This document shows, piece after piece, positions 24,859 to 33,662 of a DNA stretch of 64,000 nt. The notes beneath the pieces were generated by a model that made no database searches, was not told the origin of the DNA, and saw only the letters and a list, made by a program, of their open reading frames with translations. Positions within the stretch are counted from its first letter, which is position 1. Every line of letters starts with the position of its first letter. A program made the position numbers and the translations under genes. The DNA comes from Gorsachius magnificus (lineage: Eukaryota > Chordata > Aves > Pelecaniformes > Ardeidae), in assembly GCA_034008185.1 (NCBI GenBank), contig CM067082.1, positions 102,729,311-102,793,310 on the forward strand, given 5' to 3'.

Positions 24859-24978
24859 TGGGCCCAGGGCATGGCCCCCAAGGGCAGGGACAGCCCCGGG
24901 GCCTCCTGGGCAAAGGGCCTGCCTTGGGGCCAGCACCCCAAGGGCCGTCCTCCAAAGGAGGCTGCGCAGAGGGGCGTC

Positions 24979-25073
24979 GGGCGGGGCTGCGCATGGCGGG
25001 CCCCGTCACCTCCATGTCACAGTGCCAGCGCCCGGCAACGCAGCAGTCACAATGCCCCAGGAGAGGATAAAAG
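24979..25073 (+). promoter_or_regulatory. Candidate core promoter (GC box and TATA-like box)
   Basis: GGGCGGGGC at 24979-24987 is a consensus Sp1-type GC box. About 80 bp downstream, GGATAAAAGG is TATA-like. Between them lie two TCACA-containing motifs (tgtcacagtg and agtcacaatg) and cggcaacg, which resembles an RFX half-site. If it is functional, initiation would be expected near 25095-25105. This rests on motifs only. Confidence 0.35.
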
Positions 25074-25639
25074 GGAGCATCCTCCCCTGTCCCGCTGCCA
25101 AAGGTGGCCTGGGGGCAGCCCGAAGACATCCATGGGGAAAACCTTGAGGTGGTGGTGGAATTCCTTGGAGGGCGCTGAGGGAGGAAGACCAGAGGAGGCT
25201 GGACGAGGCTGCAGAAGAGGACAAGAACCAGGATACCAGGAGGTGCCCGAGGCTATGGAGCATTTCAGTGGAGAGCAGTGGCAAGACCAAGGGAAGGCCT
25301 TCTGGAGGAGCACTGCAGATCTGGCTCGCCGTCCTCATCCTCTGCGGAGCCAGGGGCAGCAGCCGTAAGAAATGGGATGCAGAGACGTTGCCCGGGATCC
25401 CAGTGCTTTTGGGGCACCCAGTGGTGCCCTGCCAGGCCCAGGAAGCATTCTTGCCCCCGAGGGTCCATCAGGCTGGGGACGTTTGACCACTCTGGGAAGC
25501 CCCTGAGACGGCTCCAGGTGGAGGGAGAATAGGGCTGGGGCATCTCCTGGGAGGCGTGACCAGCCGGTGGGACGAGGAGGAGGCCGGTCTTGCTCACCTG
25601 CTCAGGGAATAGCCGATCGCCAGTGCCAGCTGGGGTCAG

Positions 25640-25950
25640 GAAGGAATTTTCCCCCGCGGCAGATTGGCACCGGGCCCCGGGGGTTTTTTGCCTTCCTCTG
25701 CAGCACTCAGCACGGCCCCTTGCCAGGGCTCCTCCTTTGGGCCTTTTGGGCTGGGGGCCTGCTGCTCCTGCTCCACGCAGGTGGCCCTCGTGCCCCGCAT
25801 CCGGGGGGAGGAAGCTTTCGAGAGTCCCAGGCCGGGCCCCCAGGGGGGTCCCCGGGCCTCGCTTGCTTCTTGTCCTCTGTAGCATTGAGCACGGCCCCTT
25901 GTTCTCAGGGCCCCTCTCGGCCCTTGCGGCTCCCTTCTGGGCTGCTGCCC
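25640..25950. repeat. Imperfect ~170-bp tandem duplication
   Basis: cctctgcagcactcagcacg gccccttg at about 25695-25722 recurs as cctctgtagcattgagcacg gccccttg at about 25873-25900. The preceding ccgggcccc-ggggg blocks and the following ctgctgcccctgc-type blocks also align. The two arms are diverged, with several small indels. Confidence 0.5.
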
Positions 25951-26307
25951 TTGCGCCTCCGAGGCGCCACGCCTGCCCTGGCTCTCTCTGCCTCTCTTGC
26001 CCATTGCCTGTTCGGAGCGGGAGCGAGCTCTGCTCTTCCCTTGGCTCCATCTCCCCAGGGGTTCTTGCTTCTTGTGCAAAACAGCAGCCTGCGCTTGGAA
26101 GGGCTCCAGGCTTGCCGCACCACCAGCAGCTGCTGCTTTTTCAGCTCTCCCTGCTCCGCAGGACAAGCGCAGGGCAGGCACGAGAGCGCTTTTCATGCAT
26201 CCCTGCCCAAGAAGACGCACAGTGGTGGAGCAAGTTGTGGAAGGCAAAAAGTGTGATGGTCGTCGATACGTGGCCTACTTTGGAAAATACCCCACGGGAC
26301 CACACAC

Positions 26308-26350
26308 CTCCTTCTTCTCCTTCTTCTTCTTCTTCTTCTTCTTCTTCTTT
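26308..26350. repeat. (TTC)n microsatellite
   Basis: An almost pure run of CTT/TTC triplets has one interruption (ttctcc) near its start. It lies inside the GC-rich island, upstream of the AATAAA signal, and would encode poly-Phe, poly-Ser or poly-Leu if translated. Confidence 0.95.
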
Positions 26351-26579
26351 TGTGTGTGGTTGGTCCCGCTGCTCATTCTTCAAGTTCTCACTCTTCAGGA
26401 AACAGGCACTGCTTGGCCTGTAGTCCTGCTACCACTGGCTGTGGCTCTGTGCCTTTCCCTTGCCAGGCTGCAAGGGATGCTTCTTCAAGCTCATCCAAAG
26501 AAGGCATCAGCCTGCTCCTGGCTACACCTGCATATGGTGTTTATGCTTGTGAGCATCGGCTCTGAAAAAGATTCAGAAA

Positions 26580-26585
26580 AATAAA
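26580..26585 (+). terminator. AATAAA polyadenylation signal candidate
   Basis: AATAAA follows an in-frame stop and precedes a T/G-containing stretch (gtgatttgtgtccttcaaagtg), as expected for a cleavage site with a GU-rich downstream element. It marks the 3' side of the GC-rich island. Chance occurrence is possible. Confidence 0.35.
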
Positions 26586-26712
26586 ATCAAATCCTGTTTC
26601 CACTTGCAATCCTTGTGATTTGTGTCCTTCAAAGTGTTTTTGGAGCCAAAAACCCCCTTGGAATTTCAGGCAAGTAATGGCCTCATCTTTATGTAAGTCA
26701 TGGTGAGCACAA

Positions 26713-26759
26713 GGAATAGAATAGAATAGAATAGAACAGAACAGAACAGAACAGAATAG
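26713..26759. repeat. (GAATA/GAACA)n pentamer repeat
   Basis: Tandem GAATA units grade into GAACA units. This is the antisense of the (ATTCT)n tail carried by the minus-strand CR1 copies in the window, but the following sequence is not CR1. Confidence 0.9.
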
Positions 26760-27306
26760 TTATGCTATGACTAGCCTTATGGATGAGAAGCCATGACCCA
26801 GGTGTGAGGAATCCATCCAGGAGAGCAGCTCTCTGCCGTGCAGGTCCCAGGCCCAGCCAGGAGGCAGAGGCAGAGGCAGGGACACCTTCAGCATCGCTCA
26901 GGCAGGGACTGAAGGCCCCAGGCTGAGCTCAGACATGTCCCCTGGGTCCTTGGCAGGAGATGGTGTAGGTGGGGGCCCCAGGGGAAGTCAGTCCTACCCA
27001 TTGAGGCCTATGAGAACCCCCAAGACCACCGCAGAAGATGACCTGCACTGCTCCTATGCTCTCCTGTAGACATTGATGGTTGGCCACTTTGCAGGCAGAG
27101 TATTGGGCCAGAGGGACCTTCTCCCCGATGGAGTATTGTTGTTTTCAGGCTTTTTTGGTTTAGCATGGTTTTCCTCAGGAAACAGCTCAGGCATTTCTAA
27201 AAATGAGTACAAGGAGGAAAAAAAAATTCCGCAGGGAAATGAACAGGTATTGGTCACCTCAGAAAGATTTGCAACCATTTAGTTGAGGAGCATGTACTTC
27301 TTTAGG
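26760..27306. other. Moderately GC-rich stretch, no recognised gene
   Basis: 26800-27000 is rich in cagg/ccag words, with a small gaggcagaggcagaggcagg duplication. No domain, promoter or known repeat was recognised. It may be the 3' part of the GC-rich insertion. Confidence 0.35.
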
Positions 27307-27308
27307 AA

Positions 27309-28397
27309 GAAGAGTAGAGTAGAACACAATAGCATTGTGCAGCTGGAAGGGACCTACAGTGATCATCTAGTCCAACTGCCTGACCACTTCAGGGCTTACC
27401 AAAAGTTCAAGCAAGGTTTGAAGGGCATTGTCCAAATGCTTCTTAAACACTGACAAGCTTGGGGCATCAACCACCTCCCCAGGAAACCAGTTCCAGGGTT
27501 TGAGCAGCCTCTCTCTTGGTAAAGAAAGAGTTTACTCCTGTCAAGTCCCAACCTCCCCTGACAGATGCAGCTTTGAGCCATTCCCACATGCCCTGGCAGT
27601 GAGTACCAGGGAGAAGAGCTCAGCACCTCACTCTCCACGTCCCCTCCTCAGGAAGCCATAGAGACCAGGGAGGTTGCCCCTCAGCCTCCTTCTCTCCAAA
27701 CTAGAGACAAACTCCGAGTCCTCAGCTGCTCCTCAGAGGACATGCCTTCAGGCCCTTCATCAGCTTTGGTACACCCTCCTCAGGATGTGTTCAAGTACCT
27801 TAGCATCCTTTTTAAATGGTGGGGCCCAGAACTGCACACAATACTCAAGATGAGGCCACATCAGTGCTAAATACAGGGGGATAATCACCTCTCTTGACCG
27901 GCTGGATATGCTATGTTTGATGCACCCCAGGATGCAGTTTGCCCTCTTGGCTGCCAGGGCACACTGCTGATGCCTGCTGAGCCTCCTGTCAACCAGCACC
28001 CCGAGGCCCTTTTCTCCAGGGCTGCTCTCCAGCCACTCCTCTCCCAGTTTATACTTGTGTCCAGCGTTACTTCATCCCAGGTGCAGAATCCAGCATTTGT
28101 TCTTATTCAGTTTCATGCTATTGGTGATTGCCCAATGCTCTAATCTATCCATATCTCACTGCAATGCCTCATGTCCCTCAAGAGTCAACAGCACCTCCCA
28201 GTTTGGTATGATCAGCAAACTTGCTAAAGGTGCACTCAACTCGTGCCTCCAGATCATTGATAAAAGGATTGAACAGAACTGGCTCTAGGATCGAGCCCTG
28301 AGGAACACCACTGGCGACCAGTTGCCAGCCAAATGTAGCCCCATTCACTGCAACCCTTTGAGCCGTGCCGTTCAGCCAGTTCTTCACCCAGTGCACT
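27309..28397 (-). mobile_element. CR1: CR1 LINE, 1.09-kb 5'-truncated copy
   Basis: The minus strand carries the CR1 3' half. RT palm sequence comes first: WVKNWLNGTAQRVAVNGA, GVPQGSILEPVLFNPFINDL (RT motif B region) and SKFADHTKL. The thumb and C-terminal part follows: LAAKRANCILGCIKHSISSR and REVIIPLYLALMWPHLEYC. The element ends in the 3' UTR (gttggactagatgatcactg on the minus strand) and a degenerate pentamer tail. RT motif C reads FADH where active elements have FADD, so a catalytic aspartate is lost. Frameshifts separate the pieces. The 5' truncation is at about 28397. It shares the sub-sequence tcctgtcaagtcccaacctc with the 57.3-kb copy, placing both in one subfamily. Confidence 0.96.
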
Positions 28398-31300
28398 GTC
28401 TACATAATAAAGCAAGCAACTCTCAACAGAGCTCTGTGGATTATATCCCTTCATGTTGAATCAATTCTAATCTAATCTACCTTCTAATCCAAAATGACAG
28501 TGTATATGGCACTCTGAGCATCTCCTGTTGCACAGGATCTCCTTTACTATACAATATAGGGAGGGTATGTGTCCACATTACAGATGTTTGGGGCAAATTA
28601 AAGTTACTGAAGAAATATATGCTAAAGAAACCTGGGTGGAGGTGCAGGCAATAAGCTCTAATACACAAGATTAGAAAACAAAACATGAAAAAAAGCATAA
28701 ATTTAAACTTACCTGCTTGTTTACACCAACAAAATAAATTGTGGCATCATACAGATAACATAACCACAATACACAACATATATGGGTTAAATCCATCTTT
28801 TAGGCCTGTGAAGCAGGAGTATAGAGGAAAGAACTAGTTGGTTATATTTTCTCATTTTTGTCAAACAGATGCAACAGCATTAGAAAATACAGTTTATGTC
28901 ATATCCCGCATAAGCGGTCATGTAAGAGTGTTAAGTACTCTGGTGAATGTACATTGTCTTAATAATTTCCCTTTTTTTCCTATTATATAGCTCTCTTGCA
29001 GCTATATAGATGTGAGTCCATTCAATCACCTTGGTTTTTATTATAGGCTGAATGTTACCAGTGGGAGAACACCACTGATAAGTGAACTCTATATCCATTA
29101 TATCTTAAAGTTCAGGACAAATTTGTTTTCTTTGCCAGCATGCCTCAGTCATTACGTTTCACAGTTGCAATATTTAGGAAACACTGGAAATATGAGACCT
29201 GTGGAAGAAGCCAACATACAATCAAAAGTCGTCTTTCAAAGGCTGTGTGAGTTGTACACCAATTACATCTGCACCCAGAAATAACTCTTGAATTAAGTAT
29301 AATCATATTCCTGCCTGGATTGGTATCTTTGACCCATAGGTATTTCTAGTTAAGTAGCTAAAAGCAGCAATGAAGTGGAAATCAGCTATTATCCCAGTAC
29401 AATGAGCAAACCAATACATGGTCCTTCATCCCCCAAAGTGGTGGTTCAAATGGTCGGGTCACTGGGAGCAGAATTTATTTCTTTTTACAAGATAGGAGGT
29501 GGTGATGGTTACACTACTCAAATATAAAAGTAAATTTTGAATTATTAAATACTCTTCAGGTAGAGACATTAAGCACTAGAAGACAGAAATTTCCTATATT
29601 ATTATTGAGTTTTTGATCTTACCTCTTGACTTTTTAAAGAGCCTCTACAAATGTATCCTCTTAATATCTCTGTGTAATTATCAGTCAATATGCCACAAAA
29701 TGTACTATGAATTGGAATGCTTAAATTTTGTCTTGCGTATATTAGGTTCCATATTTTATAGTACGTTAAAGTTGATTACTGATCATTACTTCTCATTAAT
29801 TGCAGTAAAATCAGAAAAATTATATGACAAAGCTCTTGAAAATAGAACTCAAGTCTTCACAAAAGAGCAGAGCACTTTTACTGAGGACATGCTTTACTGT
29901 AAATAAGACAACATTTGTTTAATTCATTCATCTTGAGTTTAAAAATGATCTATAACTTTCTAAGGCATTTATCTTCAACAATGTAATCGCTGTGAATCAT
30001 CAGAGCATGTAAATTCCCTGAATGTACCCAATATTTGAAATCTTGTTTATAAAGAAATAATGATTTTTTTCCTGTGTTTGATATCACAGATAATTGTAAT
30101 TACACATAAATACTGCTCAACAATGAGCAGATAAAAATGCAATATGATATCAGCGCTTAGCTTTGTTTTCACTTACAACAATTTCCTTCATACAACACTT
30201 TGTAAAAAAAAAGTTAACATTTTAAACACAAAATATTCAGATTTCTGAATTTTCTGAATCATCTTTGCTTGTAAATTATAGCACTGAAACTACCTCATTC
30301 TTCTTTCACTACAGTTTAACACCAAATAACCTCCATGGGTATCAAGATTGTTATGTTCTATAACATATCATATGTGATATGCAGATGTAATATATAATTG
30401 TGTTAAAGAAGTATAGAAGTATAATTATATTTCATTGGAACTGGTGCCCAGTATAATATTGGTTTCCAAGAGTCAGATAAGACTTAGACTTATAGTTTCT
30501 AAATACACTCAAGGAAGCATTTTTATTCATGTCTGGGTACACCTGGAGAAAAGAACACCAACCTCTGAAAATCTCTGAAAATTAGAAGTAAATGCTATGC
30601 CTCACAATACAGCTATTGACTGCAAACTTCCCTCATTAAAAAAAAATACAAACAGAACAACCATCTGAGGCTCGAGGACATCTGACAGAAAAATCTTGAA
30701 AGTAAATGCAAATTCATGGAAATGGTAACAGATTGCCACATGGAGGTTGGTGGTGGGTGGTGCTGCTCTGAATGATGAACCATCTAGCAGTGAGAATTTA
30801 AAAGTCATATTAAAGTAGTAAATGTGGTATCGCTTGCTTTCTTAAAGTCAATTGGAAGGAAGGTTTCAAGGTATCTCCACACTAGTCAACATTTTGAAAG
30901 ACTTAACATAGGTCAGAATAACGACTCTTAGAAGGTGAATGGCTTCATAGCAAGACACCAAGGGGTTTCTATTAAATTCTGAGCTACTCCTCCAATTTCT
31001 CCTGTTTCCCCCCAGTAGTTTTCATCTACAGTGTCAGCATTACGGAAGTACTTGAAGGATAGGTTAAAATGGTATCTTCCAATCTAACACTGCCATGCAG
31101 CTATACCAAAGTTATATTTTACCCATGTATTCTCACAACACTCTTTTAGAGCTGGTGAAAGCTAAAACATGGTACCCAAACCTACAAGGAGCAAAAGGAC
31201 ATGTCAGCATTTTCTGTTTGTTTTTTTTTTCTCCTCAGGAAATCCAAGCAAAAATGAGGTGTAGAAGGGTAGGCTATTAAACTGCGTATTTAGTTCTGAG

Positions 31301-31744
31301 CTAAAACAACTATTAAATCATACAGGGAAAACACTGATTTGTGAGTAGTCAGGAAGTAAAAATTCCTTTTCAGGAATTACACCACTAGTCCCTGTTCTAG
31401 AGATCCAGGAAGGTAGTAAAGGTAAATACTACCAACACAAAAATCTATGCCCCATCTTTATCTTCTCTGTTCCCCTAGGTATGAATAAATGTGAAAACTA
31501 GAATGTTTGCCAAAATAGCCTCCTTTGCCAAATTTACTGATCCCTGAAGTGTTCCCCATTGGGAGGCAAAGGCCAGATTTTAAAATGCAGGCATATTCAA
31601 AGGAAACAACAGAACTGTACGCTCTTAATTTATTCACATAAACACCTGGCTTGCACATACAAAATAGTAAGTGATGCATTCATATGGTCAAGTATATAAC
31701 TCACTATATCATTAAGAAAATATCTGATAGACCTGTATAGAAAG
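28398..31744. other. AT-rich non-coding stretch
   Basis: Apart from the candidate exon at 28713-28805, nothing was recognised. A 7-bp-stem hairpin (catatca-tatg-tgatatg) lies at 30364-30381. Confidence 0.4.
28713..28805 (-). CDS. Candidate first coding exon with signal-like peptide
   Basis: On the minus strand a strong acceptor (cctctatactcctgcttcacag) precedes a 93-nt segment that ends CAG/gtaagt, a near-perfect donor. Within it an ATG at 28796-28794 sits in a good Kozak context (AAG ATG G). It opens 28 codons beginning MDLTHICCVLWLCYLYDAT and ending VGVNKQ in phase 0. The first 24 residues are hydrophobic and cysteine-rich, like a signal peptide or signal anchor. The in-frame stop just upstream fits a 5' UTR. 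I recognise no protein, and the next exon was not identified. A strong splice-site pair in a gene desert can arise by chance. Confidence 0.27.
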
Positions 31745-31787
31745 TCAAAAAGGGTAGAAAGGAAGACCCCGGGAACTACCGACCTTT
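31745..31787 (+). mobile_element. CR1: 43-bp orphan internal CR1 fragment
   Basis: tcaaaaagggtagaaaggaa followed by gaccccgggaactaccgacc differs at about three positions from the reverse-transcriptase region of the CR1 copy at 45735-45777. It encodes [13 protein letters not shown]. The sequences on both sides do not match CR1, and there is no 3' tail. Confidence 0.85.
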
Positions 31788-33574
31788 GACTTTGCTAAGA
31801 GTTTATACAAGCTTGTATAAGTATGACTGTGTTCATTGGCTGGGAATAGCAGACTGTGTGCATGCAGTTGTGTGTTCAGTATGTGCAAGTTGGACCACTG
31901 GAACTGGGTATTTGTGCATCATCTCCTTTGAAATTTTGTTTGCCCCACATGTTTGCAAATCATACTGCCTCTCTTCACAAATGTGCCTGGTTTTGTGTTC
32001 CTTGTGATGTTTCTAAAAACAGTTTGCAAAGAATATTAAAAAGCTTGTTCTAATCTGAAAGCCCCGCCTCATTTCATCTCTGCATCCAGTTCAAAACCCA
32101 TGAGGAACACTCTACTTACACACAAATCAATATAATTTTTTATTGTCCTGGCACAGGCACAGTCTCTAAACAACTATAATTTAAAGCAATGAACTGACAC
32201 CAAATTTTAAAATTCATTAAGTTATCAATCCCTTTTAATAGAACAATTATATGCTTTTTATATGGGTAAACTGTTTTTATTTACTGCTATGTTCAATCTA
32301 GTTTCAGACACCCAAAGAAACAGGGATTCTATCTCATCTGTTCCGTATCTTAACAGACTGTGTCAGGAAGATTGTTCTAATCAAGTCTTGACTCAATAAC
32401 TAATGGTTTCAGTAGACCTTGGATTAAGCTAGTTCATATCTGTTCTGTCTTGGTTTAAACCTTTTTCACCCAGTGATAGGATGGACAAGCTAGTTTTATT
32501 TGCCAAAAAAAAAAAGAGAAACCCCTTATGTTTAACAAAAAAATATTTGCAAGTTTGGATCAAATCTGGTGATTAATATCAGCTAAATAAATATCTGGGG
32601 GAAAAAAAAATCACATGTCATAAAACAGTTGGAAAACCTCTCGGGAATTTCCCACCCACCCAGAACCCCAAAAGAGAACCAGAAGAGTTAGCAAAATGGC
32701 AGGGGGGAAAAGAGGTGGCAGCAATGCTTTATTTTTGATAGCCCAAATTATTAAGGCATTATGTGGAATATTCAAGACTCGGGTCCAAATCACCATGCTT
32801 GTTTCAAAGTAGGGCTTTTATGCTAGGAAGATCTGCTGGTGAATGTATCAACACTAACAGCAGGCACAAGTTTTAGAAGAGATGAAGAGGTTGTTGGGTT
32901 CAAATTTACACAATCAAACGGTGTCTTCACTGACCACCTAAAGGGATTTAGAGAGATAAGAAGCATCAAAAACACTGCTCTCTTTTCTATTCATATTAGG
33001 GGAAAAAAAAAAGTATCTGAAGAAAAATAACCTGGAACGCAGGCACTTAAATGGAAGTATGTATCTGGAAATAGTTGTGCTAACACGGTCTTCAGGATAA
33101 AATTGGCAAGCAAACTAGACATGAAATGCAGCATGACAGCTAAATAGATCAACGTATTTTTTACTGCATGGGCAGGCACCTCATGACTATAAGTTAGGCA
33201 ATACTGGTTTTTTTAAAAGAGATTTTGATGCAACATGGGATTAGTTTCTGGGCAGAACATCACTAGAAAGAGCTATGGGAAGTACAAAGAAGAGGAGAAA
33301 AAATAACTGCAAGTTTGCAGTGACTAACAGAACTTAAATATGCCCTACTTCTGGAGGTACAGATAAAAAAGTTAAATACATGTAAATTTACTAACCCACA
33401 AAAGGCACATGTTATATACTGGCAGTAGGCTCTTAATCAACTGAACAATAAAGTGAACTGTAAAAGCTTTACTTTGCCCCTATTTCTACCCAATCCCATA
33501 GCATCAAATTTCACATATTGTCATTATTATAATTTGGAAAAAAATGAGCATATTTACGCTCTGTAGTTACTTGT
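31788..33574. other. AT-rich non-coding stretch
   Basis: No supported gene or repeat was recognised. Confidence 0.4.
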
Positions 33575-33662
33575 GAGTTCTATTATCTCAATTTTTCGGA
33601 TGAAAAAGTGAGAAATGTAACTTCACAGGCTAAGGGACTTGCCCAGAGTCAGGCAGGAGGTT
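33575..33662 (-). repeat. MIR-like SINE fragment
   Basis: ttatctcaatttttcggatg, gtgagaaatgtaacttcaca and ctaagggacttgcccagagt followed by caggcagg correspond to the antisense MIR series attttacagatgaggaaact, gaggcacagagaggttaa and gtgacttgcccaaggtcaca. It is diverged and minus-oriented. Confidence 0.65.

Larger units (their letters stand above)
24860..26640 (+). other. GC-rich CpG-bearing island, possible transcription unit
   Basis: About 1.8 kb is sharply richer in G and C than the rest of the window and keeps many CpG dinucleotides, for example around 24965-25040. On the plus strand it has a GC box at 24979-24987, a TATA-like gataaaag at 25066-25073, a possible splice donor at 25364/25365 (CAGCC/gtaaga), and pyrimidine-rich stretches ending in cag or tag near 25702 and 25880. 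An AATAAA signal lies at 26580-26585. Long open frames on both strands (for example 25590-26423 plus and 25265-26050 minus) are expected from GC-richness alone, and I recognise no domain. A hydrophobic GALQIWLAVLILCGARG stretch just before the donor would suit a signal peptide, but that frame has no ATG. It may be a lineage-specific gene, a retrocopy, a segmental insertion or repeat-derived DNA. Confidence 0.35.

Noticed and set aside
25265..26050. 261-codon minus-strand open frame in the GC-rich island
   Set aside because: Ala/Gly/Pro/Arg-rich low-complexity translation expected from GC-rich DNA; overlapping frames on both strands are equally long.
24860..26700. Interpretation of the GC-rich island as a solo LTR or endogenous retrovirus
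   Set aside because: No paired LTRs, no clear TG...CA ends with target duplication, no gag/pol/env motifs or primer-binding site. TATA to AATAAA spacing (1.5 kb) is too long for a typical LTR.
31226..31268. Plus-strand micro-exon: strong pyrimidine tract and cag at 31224, donor-like gtaggc
   Set aside because: The donor is weak and the segment is only about 29 nt, so nothing separates it from chance.
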